Position numbers and translations under genes: made by a program
Notes under the pieces: model-generated
What the model saw: the letters and a program-made list of their open reading frames with translations, nothing else
Database searches by the model: none
What the model was told of the DNA's origin: nothing
Assembly (NCBI GenBank): GCA_949357655.1
Contig: CASHTG010000013.1
Coordinates: forward strand, 248,001 to 312,000
From: Parascedosporium putredinis
Lineage: Eukaryota > Ascomycota > Sordariomycetes > Microascales > Microascaceae
DNA length: 64,000 bases
Direction of reading: 5' to 3'
Shown here: piece after piece, positions 47,605 through 59,779 of the stretch
Layout: every line of letters starts with the position of its first letter
Position numbering within the stretch: position 1 is the stretch's first letter

Positions 47605-48888
47605 TTAGCCTCCACGCTGCACAATCAAATCATCAAGGACATCAAGCATGGGGGTGCTTACCCCATTCTGAAGTTTCTGTCTGTCGCTGGTGTCTCTCCC
47701 GCCCAACACCCGCTCGTCTCTGAAGGTATCGGCGATGGGATCTTTGCTGATACTGCTGATTGGATTCTGTGCAATGAACAAATCCATCTCCTCGGCAAAA
47801 ATCTCTTCCGCCCCGAGGGTGATTTGTTCTCTGAATCCTCGCCGCTCCCAGTTATCCCAGTTTTTGGCGGCGGTGTGCAAGGAGCCTACAAGCCGAGGCA
47901 AGCGGCGGTTACGGCTCAATCTCTGATGTTGATGCAAGGGAGAGGTGCTTTCAAACGTCTTTGTGTAGTATATTTCCACAACCTCCTCGAGCGAGTCAAA
48001 GCCCATGGCCGCGACCTGGTCTATGATGTACAGTATGCGGTCTTGAACGGGGGACGTTACGTTCACATCTTGGTGAATCTTCTTTCGAGACATCCCAGTC
48101 GCGTAGTAGTCCAGTTCTGGCTGGCCGTGTTTATTCCGCATGGGATCATACAGGCATTGTGTTGGGTCAAAGGTTTCTTCGAACCCGAACGCCGGTGTCA
48201 CGGCGGATGATGGACCCGATGCCACGGTCGAGGGTTCTTCTGATCCGTTGAATTCGTGTTGGCTGCCCCACGCAAAGGATGGCTTCAGCGGGGAGATGTG
48301 TGCCGTCAGACTGCCCGAGGTTGAGAATGCTTGATCCATGCCTCCGGCCCCATGTGGAGAAGAATCGCCATCAATAGTACCTGTAGGAGGTTGTCGATGT
48401 TAGTATATATTAACCTCATGCAGCATACGGTAGCACCAGCGGCGGCACGATGTACTTACTGACGAAGAAATCAACGTTGCTTGCAAAATCGTCTGCCATC
48501 GGGGCCGTCTGGTATATTGACTGTACCTTGGTAGAGGTTGTAGCTGCTTGGTATATCGAGTGTACCTTGGCGGGGATGTGGCCAACGACTGGGCCCGAGT
48601 CCATTCTGCAGCTTGCTGATCGTGTAATATCAACTTTTGCTGCAGTTCCTCGAGCTTGGCTTTCGTATGTCGACCTATATGTGGTCTCTTTTAGCTACCT
48701 TTGTTCTTCGTTATGTCCAACATCCTGACCAGAATCTAAAACGTACGAGAGGGTCGCTGATCGAGGGCTTTTCGGACTCTTTGTTCCCGTCTATTCGGAG
48801 AACTACCACCTTCATTTGCGGGACGACTCTGGTCCAGTATCGGACTGCCCCCACGGCTGGGTACGACGGTAGGTTCGACGGGCGACAT
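47605..48888 (-). CDS. bZIP-type transcription regulator of the fungal secondary-metabolism class
   Basis: Probable nuclear DNA-binding regulator. From ATG 48,886-48,888: a Pro/Ser-rich N-terminus, a basic stretch (NRREQRVRKAL...RRHTKAK), a short zipper (LEELQQKLILHDQ), then a C-terminal region with YIIDQVAAMGFDSLEEVVEIYYT and SRNRRLPRL...WERRGFREQI. That C-terminal block is typical of fungal bZIP-like cluster regulators. Introns by GT-AG and frame: 48,675-48,746 and 48,381-48,459 (the latter with ACTAAC). One frame change near 48,592 lies between zipper and middle part. The basic core does not show the usual NxxAQRxxR. It lies about 9 kb beyond the PKS with Sec66 and the JmjC gene between, so a role in the cluster is only possible. 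Confidence 0.7.
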
Positions 48889-48914
48889 AACGTAACGACG
48901 GGTGACGTGGGAGA

Positions 48915-48970
48915 GAGACGGAGAAACGGAGAGAGAGAGAGAGAGAGAGAGACCGAGAAAGAGAGAGCTC
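48915..48970 (+). repeat. GA-rich microsatellite
   Basis: An uninterrupted (GA)n core at about 48,931-48,952, flanked by GACGGAGAAACGG-like imperfect units, directly upstream of the bZIP start codon on the opposite strand. Confidence 0.9.
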
Positions 48971-49886
48971 TTTCGCAGAGTGAAAAAAAAAGAAAGCTTG
49001 GGGGCGTCGGCGTTACAGGACTACTCTCTGGCCCTCTGGTAAAATAACCAACAAAGGCGGCAAGCGTGTATTTATCGATCTCAGCGGGATCACATTTCCG
49101 TCCCCTAATCCGCCTGATGCTAATTACGCGATGACAAGAGAAAGGCGAACCCAGATACGATCCTTGCGGGCTCAGTATAGGGTGAGAAGGATTTGAACCA
49201 CAGCACAAATGGAACAGCCACCTGCGTAAAGGTTTCAACAGCCATCTAGGCTTGGTAGCAAAAGCCGCCAAAAGGGAAACACGGGAATCACGAAGCCTGT
49301 GGAGTGGGGTTTCGGCATGTGCCCGGTCTTTGATTGGCGACGGTCGAATCCATGATGGCGAAGGGATCTTCATGTAGGATCTCGCACTTTACATCTACAG
49401 GCGTGTTCTGTGCAGTCATGGTGGGTTGCACGCTTTCCTGTTGGCTGTGCACATTTCTACGTGGCGGAGGTTGTCGGGCAGCCAATATTTACCAAAAAAA
49501 GAAAGACCTTTGGTGGAAGGGGGGGCGTTGACTGGTTGACTCCCTTCATACTACGTGCTATGGTAGAAGTGGTTCGCACTGTTCGGGAGACCATGGATTG
49601 GCAAATGAGCTTCTCTTTGTATGTTGTATCCGCCTCGAACAGCAGCTGAACTGACGATGGTCCGCCGTAGTGTACATCGCCTTGTAGGATCGAAGCAGAT
49701 CTTGCGAGTGACATGCTCGGGTTCACGGCTTGAGCCGAAATCGTGGTTCGAACACGATGAACACAAAGAGAAGGGAAAAAAATATTGGTTGGGAGGAAGC
49801 GGCGCAGCAGGGCAACAATTGCAACATTACAGATCGGTTGCAGCACAGGCAACAGGTCACAGCAATAAGGTACAAGAAGACAGACC

Positions 49887-49935
49887 TGGGTTGTGTGCTG
49901 GGTGTGTGCTGGGTGTGTGCGTGGGTGCGGGTGTA
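49887..49935 (+). repeat. GTGTGTGCTGG-type tandem repeat
   Basis: Three to four imperfect copies of an 11-bp G/T-rich unit. Confidence 0.8.
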
Positions 49936-50138
49936 GAGATTGACCACGGCCAATTGGTCACTACACGCCTTGAACAGATGGGTTGGGGTAGCATCTATAA
50001 CACTCAGTGCTGATGGGATGCGGTTCCAACATTTGAACCATGGTACCTCCGCAAACGCCCCCAAAAGAGCAGCGATGGATCAATTGATGGCAAGTCCGTG
50101 GCAAGCCCGTGGCGCGCTCAAGGGCTGTGGAAGTGTGT

Positions 50139-50193
50139 GTCGTTCCAGTGTCGTTCCAGTGTCGTTCCAGTGTCGTTCCAGCGTCGTTCCAGT
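50139..50193 (+). repeat. 11-bp tandem repeat, five units
   Basis: GTCGTTCCAGT repeated head to tail five times, with one C-for-T change in unit four. Confidence 0.95.
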
Positions 50194-50407
50194 GGGAATG
50201 CAGAAATGCAGAAATTTGCCGTTCCGGGATCCGCTCCCGCTCCACTTTTTGCTGACTCAGGGCCGAATCACCGCCTCGTGCCTCGTGTGGCTTGCGCTAA
50301 AGTACCCGCATCCATCGCGAATTTAGCCAATCGAGTATTGCCCCAACGGGCGGCCGCCGTTGCGACTCCGGCGGCTGCCCTGCCGGGCGACAACCCTCCG
50401 CCCCTCC

Positions 50408-50440
50408 CCTCCCTTCCATCCCTTCCATCCCTTCCATCTC
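50408..50440 (+). repeat. 10-bp CCCTTCCATC tandem repeat
   Basis: Three units of CCCTTCCATC inside a C/T-rich tract. Confidence 0.85.
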
Positions 50441-53400
50441 GGCGGACTCTGGGGCCAGAGATTGGTGCCTATATCCGTACACGGACCACAGACCTGATCC
50501 CTCCAGATCCTGATTCAGATTCACAACCGTAGGAAGGGGTTATCGCCGTGCGATTCGTGCCTTATGTGCGATCTCGCCTTATTTCTCCGACCAAGTGTGC
50601 CAGCCCTCGGCGGCTCGGTCCTCTTTCCCCTCTTCTCTCTTGCTTTTCATTTCCAATCCACTCGATCCCACGTAACAGAACCAATGGCAAAACTGCCGCA
50701 TGCCGGCTGACAGGCAACATTCTATTGTCACGCTCCCATCGCGCGTTACCATAAGGCCAGATATCGTAATTCATCCCTTTTCAGCAGAAATCTTTGTCAG
50801 CCCAGAATCGCCCGACAGAGACAGGTAGTACCAACGCTCCTTGGCATAGACGTGTCTCCAGACGGTTGCTACAAAAGATGGGGAGAAAAAAACAACTCAG
50901 TCCAGTGGGTTTTAGTCAATATGACAGCGAAAGAGGGTGTGTGTGGTTGCCGAGATGGGTGCTGAGATGGATCAATTGATGCTGAGTAGTGTGGGTGCTC
51001 CCTAGGGAATCCAAGAGGTCGGTCATTCGCCATAGATCATGTATATTCCGATATCGCCCTCGAGCGACGTACAATTTGCTTCAGTAGGCTATTTTGATAC
51101 CTTACCTGTTCCGATGCATGCATTTCTCGCTTGGAAATCCATCAACGGGAGCCTGGACAAATTGTGCCTGTTCTTGGCCGAGAGAGTCGCCGTGCCCGCG
51201 AGCTTGGAAAGTTTGATTTTCGGGTCTGGTCCCGTTCGCCGTAATTTTCGGCGTTTGGTACTGGTAGAGGAAGGATCCCGCCTCCCGCGCTTGTCCCCTT
51301 GTCTCGTCGAAAGTGAATGAAAATTAATTATGCGCATCCTTGTTTCCTTTTTTTCTCTTTTCTTTTTTTCTTCTGTTTTTCTGTTTTAAATTAATCTCAG
51401 GATAAAGGATAAGAATAAATAATTATGAGCCCTCCCCTAGCTAATTACCGTGAATCCTCCATCCTCCAAATATGGCACAACCCTCCCGTGCCTAGTGAAA
51501 TACTCTATCGTCTCCTTTAAACGACAAGGGGTCGACGTTGCTCTAGTCGCCGTCGTCCCCGACTCCCGCCTCTGTTCGGCCAACTCGGGTATCGCGGCCT
51601 CTCACCACGATGAGGGGCGCCTTGATGGCGCGTCAGAGAGACGCACCGTGAGAGATGCGCATTGCATGCGAGAGGACGAAGCAAGGCCAACCGGCCACCT
51701 TGCGAAGCTCGAGAATCGACACCCTCTCGAAATTCCCCCTCTCCTATTCGCTGGGAGACTCCATCATGACAGGAGGAGGGGCTGCCTTTTGTCGCCCGCC
51801 GTGAACCATAGCTTCCCGCTGTCGGCCCAAACGAGTAGTGCGTCGGCACGGTGCATGGCGTCCGTCTCGTCAAGCACCGGCGCGCTCTGGTGTAGTCGGT
51901 CTTGGAGCGCCTGTACGGGCTTGCACCAGACGCGTGCGCGCCGTGCACACGACGTTCGCCATCAGGATAATCCCCGTCAATGATGTACTGAGGAGGGCGC
52001 TGGGGTTTTTGACAGTTTTCGCCTTTTTCGCCGCAGTCTTCGTCTGAAGAGAAAGGGCCATCGAAAGCCGACCAAGCCCGGGGTTGCATACTCTGTCACA
52101 AGGGTCGGCGCCTCGACAGAAGTCGTAAGTTACCGAGAAACGCCTCCTGATTTCGCAACGCGGATGGCGGCGGCTGGCACCTCTGGGGGATCCCCACGTG
52201 GTAGCGCGCACCCTACTCCGAAGACCTTAAGGGGCCACGACAGCGTTCACTCTGTGCTTCACAATGCCCACGTTGTTGTCAAACTGTATGTGTGCGTATG
52301 AATTGTCTACACGGCATGGGTTGTGTAATGCACGGCACGCTGCTTTCGTTGCCGAGATCAATGGTGCCACACTCGACGCAGGCCTTGTGATTTGAATGAC
52401 TATCTATGCTACCTACGTGCTTGATACCGTCGAGGACAAGAGGCGCCACGCCCTTCCAAAACAGACAATACCGGAGCGTCCAAAAACTTATCCCCCGTGT
52501 CTTTCTTTGTTCTTTGGCGGAGGAAAAATTCGATCGGGGTCCTTGACCCACTGTTGGCGACGCGCCGAAGGTTTCCGCATTTGGGGAAGCCTGCACAACA
52601 ATATACCATCTTAGCATCCTACATAGTGTAGAATCGCATACCGGATGCTGGATTCCAACAGACCTGCCAAGTCAGGTGGCAGCAATGTTATGCTATTGAA
52701 GATGCGGCTTTGTTCGATCGACCGTTGAGAGTCCGTACTGACAAAGCCCAATGGCAGACGGTGACCCCGGATGGCATTGACATCAACAAGCATAAAATAA
52801 AGATGCTAGATGACGAAACGCATGATTGCCGTCACCCGATCGTGGTTGGCGCTTGTCATGAGTATCGGCGCGAATTGTGAGGTCGAGATCGTGGGCGGGG
52901 TGGTCTCGTCGTACCGCTATGTCCATGTCAAATCTAATACAATTGAGGGAGAAGAAAAAAGCGTCAGTCTAAGGAGCCTGTAAGAGGGGGATTAAGGAAG
53001 GAGGATGAAGTTGCTGATACTTGCTTGTAGCCGTAGGGTGTGAGGGGTTAGGTCGATGGAAAAGGGGGATTCCTTTGCGAAGCTGCCCTTTCTCTTACCC
53101 CATATACTGTCATCTCTGAACAAGATTATGTATGACTTTTGCTGGACACTCTGGCCCGGGAGGCGACTCCCTTGCTCCCCTAGGCTCGGCAGTAAAACTG
53201 CACGAAACTGACGGGGGTCTAGGGGGCAGTGGAAGCCCGATTCCGACGTGGGGATGACCCTACATTGCCTTTGCCGTATTGACAAGTGAAGACTGCGCGA
53301 AGGCGAGGGCTGTTGGCGCAGGATGTAGCTGCTCTTAGACCTTGGAATAACAGGGAGCGTTCCCCTTGTCATTTTTGGTCCAACAAGGGCTGGCCAAATT

Positions 53401-55416
53401 GAAGCCATTGCCCACCGATTATCATTCCTTCTTCTTTGTAAAACAGCGCACAGACAGCGGCTCCTGTTGATGGAAGCCATGGCGTCTAGAAAGGGGACGG
53501 ATGTCGGAAGCGCGACAGGGAAACCCTGTGGCGCGCGCCCTTGTCCAAATTGAGTTAGCTTTTGATTTGCCTCGCGCGTTGGGAGAAGGCCAAAGTCTGT
53601 CGCGGCCCTTGAAAATTTTATAGGCCCTGTTCAGAGGAAAGCGCCAGAAAAACAGGTCATACCTCAGCCTGCCGCCAACATGGTTGAAGAGAGTGCGGGC
53701 TTGGGGAGGATTCACTGCGGTCGGATGGGAAAGAAAAAAAGATTGATGGAAATGAAAATTAAAAAGAGAGAGAAAAAAGCATCTGTGGCTGATGCCCATC
53801 GGTGGCTGTGAGGCAAGGGAGCGGGACGGCGCTCTGCGGTTGACGACGGCTGGCGGAAAAATTATCGCCTATGGCCGGTGCCAGTACGTTCAACAGAGCT
53901 CGCAAGTTTTGGGATCGATTGGAGGCAGGTAAAGAGACGTTGGCGGCGGCCAAGGAGATGATCTTGGCGCGCGTTGAGGGCAGCCAGCCAACCGATGTTG
54001 CAACTGCGTTGTATTGGGCTCCTCGAATCCGACATCCCGATTCCAGTTCTCAAGAGCAAACGTTCCGCTACGTGTACACCACGGGTGACTGGAAAATACG
54101 ACACTTGGCCAAACTAATTCGTCCTTTTCTTTTGGGTTCTTTTTCTTTTGTTTTTCTCGGTTAAGTCAGGGGAGGGGTGTCCGAAGCCGAGCTGCATCAG
54201 TGATGAAGATGTCTAGCTGTCATTTACATCGGGTGATCCATTGCTAAGCGAAGCTTGGAAATGCGGGTCGGCGGCCGCCCCACAGATCCGGAACGACCTC
54301 AACCCCACGTCCCCACGTCCGAGGACATTTCCCAAAAGGGCGGTGTTCAGCTTAGCTAAGCGGGGACGGCGGTTCGCTGACAGACGGGCCCACAGGGCAG
54401 TGGATCACGGTGCGCGCCCAATTTCTTACTGCAGAGGAAGGCGCAGTGAGGCCAAGATACCGCTGACCCTCGCGGGGCTTCAACGGTGCGATGCGTGCTT
54501 GGCGTGTAGGGTTTCAATCATCTGCGCGCGCGCCACTGGAAAATGATACCGCGACATGTCCGATCAACTGATTGATCAGGATTTGCTCCAACTGCCCAAC
54601 TTAGGTGGTGCTCCGGAAACAAGTAATCGAGCGGCGTCATCCAACCAGTATGTGACTTTTTTTCCCCCTTTTTCCTTTTTTCCCGCCCTATGTCCACGTG
54701 ATAGTGTCCGATGTCCGCATCCATGATGGGCAGGCGCTGGGCGAGCCGCAAACGCCGACGCCGCCATCACCAGAGCTCCCAACACAGCAACACACAGCAA
54801 CATCGGACGCCGCGCCTTCCTCTTTGCAAATGATCGAGTTGCGCCTTTTGCGCGAGGCGTGCCCTCACCAACTGCGCTCTTTGCTCTAGCTTCACAAAAA
54901 ATAAAAAATCTTTTGAACATTCTCCGCGCTCCTTCCTCCCCGCACCCCACATCTTCCCCCAATGACATCCTACGTAGTATTTCCTCATGTCCTCGTGACC
55001 TCTTCTTCTCCTTCAATCCACAACCGACTCTGCAGAGTTGGCACGCTCTCATCATCCAGTTGTGGCATTGACTAGGCACCCACGTAATCAACTGTCCCTT
55101 GCCCTTGCTCGCAATACCGTTCCCTGTGGACGGCATGCTGACATTGGAAACTTTGAGCTGCCTGCCTTGATCTTTTCGCTAGAAGCTGCACGGAATGATA
55201 CCGTTGACATCGCCTAGCTGGTAATTTTCCTCCTCCCTCTCCGAAATCTAGCTAAGCGATGCATTGCTTCTCACGAACAGAGACTAGTAGCTGACTTTTG
55301 TTCCTTTTCTGAACTAGACGACCTTGACCCTTTGCCCTCGCAATGTTGGCATCGCCTCTCACTATAATCGACCGTTTCCCTCGTTCTATCGACTACCTTG
55401 ATACGCTTTGCCTTCC

Positions 55417-58400
55417 ATGGCCTCGACAGAAAACACTCGCCCTCCGAAGCGCAGGCGACTAGAATATGACGGTCAAGGGATGCGCCCGCGTTGGGAGATG
55501 AATTTGGCCCACCTCGTCCTGGCTGTCCTGCCAGACGGGGTGACAGATGACTGCGATATACAGGATTGTGCTCGAGAGGGGTACCCGTACCGAAGCATCC
55601 AGTACTTTGCGAAACGAAAGCATTGGGACCGCCTCCACACCACGTCCGCCGACTTTAATTGCAGGCGTATGACAGTCTGGCTTGGCAGAGCGGCTCGGAA
55701 GGTCTTGAGAGTCGGCGAGCTGTGCAATGTGGGCATATTTGCTGATATCCACGGCCTCCCGAGACGCTCCATCCCGACACGTCATAGCCTCATGGTTTTG
55801 CTCGACGACATCTCCACAGATATGGTCCTCAGCAGGGGCGGCATGGGCGCAGGCATGCTGATTTTCCGGGCCGTTGCCCCAAGTCTTCCCTCTATTCCAC
55901 CCTCTGCCGACCTTGACAAGGTCCCAGGCCAGAATGATCCAGCCCTGTCTCCTCATCAGGTACGAGCTTTTTCTTTTCTTTTTGTTTCCATGTTTAAAAC
56001 CATCCGATTTAGATCTCGATACTCGTCCGCCTTGTGCCACCGCTGACCTCGCGTACACGGCGGCTAACTTGCGCCATTTCTAACAGGTTTCCCCTACAAG
56101 CTTGTCCGACATTGTTAATCTCGATGTTTGCCTACCAGAGGCGTCACGTAACCCTCAGGCATCTCCCAAGGACGGCGACGACGAGGAAGAAGCTGTTGTT
56201 GGCCCTGGCCTCCGCCAAGTATAGGATACGAGCGCGCCTCAGCCACCCCTTCTCCACAGTGAAGAAACCATTGGTACGGGCCTCGGCCCAATACGGGATG
56301 GGAGCGTACCTCGATCACCGCTCCTTGATGACGATGAAGTTGTTGACTCCGACCTCGACATCGTTCAACAGACACGGCAGTTCTCATCACCCCTTTGCGA
56401 TGAGGCCGTTGGCCTCGGCCTCGGCGAAAACAAGACGGACCGCCACGAGACCCCGCCGGTGGCCCAGCCACCCTCGGTCTCGAGCGATTCGGATGTAGAG
56501 CTCATCAGAGACCAGACCGTCCCCCAAGGGCTCAGGCGGAAGCCAGGATGACGTGCTGGGCTCAGATGAATCCGACATCCTTGACAGCGAGGATCCCGGC
56601 ATGCTACTTGTGGATCGGCTTCTTGGCCAGGTGGGCGATGTCGGCGGTGATGACTGGAGCCGCACGTGCCGAATATTCTTGATCCCGAACCCCCAGGCCC
56701 CGCCAAGTGCTGGGATCAAATTTTACGGGATAAAGGTCTACCTGAGATTATGGCAGGCCAACGATATCCTGCGACTGATGCTGTTCAAACACCATGCGGT
56801 CCACGGCGATGCAAGCAGTCCGATGATCGGCAGAGGCGGGTTTATGGCGCACGATATGGGTCTCGGAAAAACATACATGACCCTAGCCCTGTGTGCCCTT
56901 CGCCATGCCATCCTCAAGTCAAAGGAAGACGTGACTCGGGCCTGGAATGGCAGCTTGGACGAGCGTCACCTCCCTCCCACGACACCCCGCGGCGGCGGCG
57001 GAAATCATGTCTGCCCGTCGAGCAATCCTCTGGGCATTCAATGCTACTGTGTACCCGGCGGAGACACGAGGGAACTGGCTAGTACGTGTCTGGTAGATGG
57101 CCCGGCTCTCATCATCGCCCCTTCGATCGCGTCTGCGGCACCCCAGTGGGAGAAGGCTGCGGGAGAGCTACTCGACGAAAGCGCCCTGGCCGTCCACATC
57201 ATCGCGTCGGGCCGTACCGAGACCGTTCAATCCCTGCAGCTGCGACAGGCGGCGGTTCGATACGAGCCCAAGATCCTTCCAAAGACGGTGATCGCAAAAC
57301 GCGCCACCCCAGACGACCTGGCAAGCTTCTCCTACATCCCGGCTCCCGGGCAGTCGAATATCGTCTGCATCGCGGCACTATCTGCCTTGCGTTCGAGCAT
57401 GGACAGGCTCGGAACATGCTCGGTGGATGTTCCCATAGAGGGTAAGGCGAATAGCGCCAGAGTTGACTTTGAGCACTGCGTTGCGCCGGGCCTTGTTGCG
57501 TATGATGAATGGCACCGCGAAAGAACGCCCACCACGAAGGTTATGAAACTCCTCAGCTTCTGGATGGAGCATGTGAACACGGGTCCATGCCCTCCCCTCC
57601 TCGTCTTCATCAGCGGGACCCCTATGCCTACCGAGCCCTCGAACCTAGCCTCGCCCATCGCTTTACTATCCATGTGGCGCCATGTCTCCGAGGGCGCTCC
57701 CGTGCTAGACGCGGAGGAAGGGTGGATGACGCGGAACCTGCAAGACATGCAGAGAGGATTCGCCGCTCTCAAGCCGGGTGACCCAAGGGCCGAATTCATA
57801 GAGAAGAGCGTGTCGTTCCTGTCGCAGGTCATGGTGCGCCGCTCCGTGCTTGGGACATTTCGAGGCGCGGCCCTAATCCGCATACCGCAGTCCGAGAGCA
57901 GCTTCATCCGCTGCCGAATGCCCGCGGGCTTGCACGCCCGCCTCACCCACCTGATCGCGACCTTCCAACGAGACGTGAGCCAGGCCAACGTACCGGAGAA
58001 TCGGTTCTGGACCATGGCTCGAACGAACGCCGCGTTCAGCTTGATGATCCTCTCGGCGCACCTGCCAGGGCTGCTCGATCTCGACCCCGAGGAGCTGGAC
58101 CGCTTCTTCGATATAGTCAAGCAGGGCCCCCAGTCCTGGAGCCGCCAGGGGACCCCGGAGAACAGGTATCTGCGAAGCCAGTTCCACAGGCTTGCGGCTT
58201 CCTCCACCAAGCTGGCTGAGATGGGCCGCCTCATCCGCCAGGCCATGGCGACGCGCGGTGCGGCGACTCGCGGTGCGGCGGGCACGGGGCATGTTCTGGT
58301 CCTGAGCGTCCGGCCTATTGTCGCGTACCTCGCCTACCTGTGGTGCGAGGAAAATATCCCCCAAGTCCAAGGCTCCCTCATCCTCTCTAACCTGAGTTGG

Positions 58401-58922
58401 AAAGCCCGCATGAGGCAGGTCGCGCGGCTTGGGGAGGAGAGCGCCTCCACTGTCGTCGTGTTTTCCACTACCGGCATCATGGGGACGGCGGTGGATGGTC
58501 TGCAGGCCGCCTCCTACTATATACAGCTCGGGCTGACGTGGACGGCAGCCGAGCAGATGCAGTGCGAGATGCGCGTCCGCCGCTCGGGGCAGAGGAGTGT
58601 CTCTCGCTGCTTTATCCTCTATTCGGAGGATAACCCGGCAGAGTATACGATCAAGCTCCGCCATGAACACCGCAGCGTGCTCGTTGAGTCGGCTTGGTTT
58701 CGAGGTGACGGCGGGCGGGAAGACCAAGAGGAAGACGAGCGGGGCGACGGTGGACAGGGACAAAGTGGCGATGTCCGGGAGGATCAGTCCAGAGTTGGGC
58801 GGGACGGGGACGCGGACGCGGACGGGGACGCGCAGGGCCGGGAACGGCAAGGTTGGACGCAACGCAGAGGCAACCGGAACAGGGATGGTGGCGGGCATCT
58901 TTGGGCGCACGCGGAGATATAA
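55417..58922 (+). CDS. Derived SNF2-family (superfamily 2) ATPase
   Basis: Predicted nuclear DNA-dependent ATPase of the SNF2/Rad54 fold. Exon 1 from ATG 55,417 has a PPKRRR basic signal at the N-terminus. Intron 55,960-56,086 (TAACAG acceptor, phase 0). Exon 2 carries an acidic linker, then motif I HDMGLGKT near 56,860, motif II DEWH near 57,507, motif III SGTP near 57,613, and C-terminal helicase motifs including VDGLQAA and MRVRRSGQ near 58,490-58,590. The tail is Gly/Arg/Asp-rich with a GACGCGGACGG-type repeat at about 58,800-58,840. Two problems: an in-frame TAG at 56,222-56,224, and a one-base frame change near 56,520 in a C-run. So it is either a gene with sequence errors or a recently damaged copy. 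Target and partners are unknown. Confidence 0.75.
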
Positions 58923-59779
58923 TACAATTATAAACCGTCTAGCTCTGGTAAATTCATGAGTATTACGCACCGTTTTCGGAATCGCGCGTTGACACTACCG
59001 AACATGGAGATTCGACCGTACAGTTTCGCTGCATCGGAGCTAACCTTGATACGGATCTGATTGTTGTATCTGAGTAGACTCCATTATCCTGTCAGGAATC
59101 GTCAGTAGCGTTTTGGTACTGCAGCCAGTTCTCTCGTGTCGAGAGCCTGGTAACGATGCCGACTTGTGCTGTTTACCAGCTCGACGCCCCGAGTCTTTAT
59201 GAGCATTCACACCTTCTTGAATCTAAGTAAGCAACGGAGGGCTATACTACATGGCTCATGCCTGTCGTACGTCGTGAAGCTGAATGTGGGACTGGTTAGC
59301 TGCGCTGAACCGGTTGACGGGTGTACATGTAACTGGAGAACCTGCTTAGAATACGAATTGAGCCTGAGCCGATCCTCAAGCCGGACCCAATGCGAGGGAG
59401 GCAATTGGAACAAGTTCCCAGGAAGCTATTCAACACCTGAATGGAAGGTAGAGCCTTTGCAAGGTCGCCCTCAGCCTTGGAAATAGTCCGCTCGACCAAC
59501 GCACCAATTTCACACGTTTTGCACAAGGGCTCGGTTTGGAGGAAGACGTTTCGAAACACGATTCGTCATGACATTAGCACCACGCAGGCAGAAGACGAGA
59601 GAATGCTAGAGACGGCGGGATTGTACCCAGAGTTTGTTGGGGACAGCCCATCATGACCATGAATCAAAAGGTACTGAATTATCAATGGAGGTTTATTAGG
59701 TGCACACCGCAAGCGCAATTTTGCAAAAGACGAGTATAATAGGAAATGTCCTATCTAGATGCATAGGTTACATGTACCG
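58923..59779. other. Spacer between SNF2-like and NmrA-like genes
   Basis: Converging 3' ends. Open frames of up to 106 codons (59,166-59,486) show no domain; nothing supported. Confidence 0.55.

Larger units (their letters stand above)
48889..55416. other. 6.5-kb gene-poor region
   Basis: No gene that I can support. Promoter regions of the divergent bZIP (left end) and SNF2-like gene (right end) lie here. Several frames of 100-190 codons exist on both strands (for example 51,517-52,089 minus, 52,992-53,480 minus, 54,576-55,136 minus) but lack domains and consistent coding bias, and some overlap each other on opposite strands. Short tandem repeats are listed separately. Confidence 0.5.

Noticed and set aside
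51517..52089. 190-codon minus frame with a second frame from ATG 52,061 and a third plausible frame downstream; a 177-codon plus frame overlaps
   Set aside because: Could be a small gene with a frame change, but no frame has a recognisable family and the overlapping frames cannot be told apart by eye.
53871..54164. 97-codon plus-strand frame starting MAGASTFNRARKFWD
   Set aside because: Helical-looking start but ends in low-complexity sequence with no family match; overlapped by frames on the other strand.
57332..58970. Long minus-strand frames (317 and 365 codons)
   Set aside because: Antisense shadows of the SNF2-like ATPase, whose motifs are read from the plus strand.
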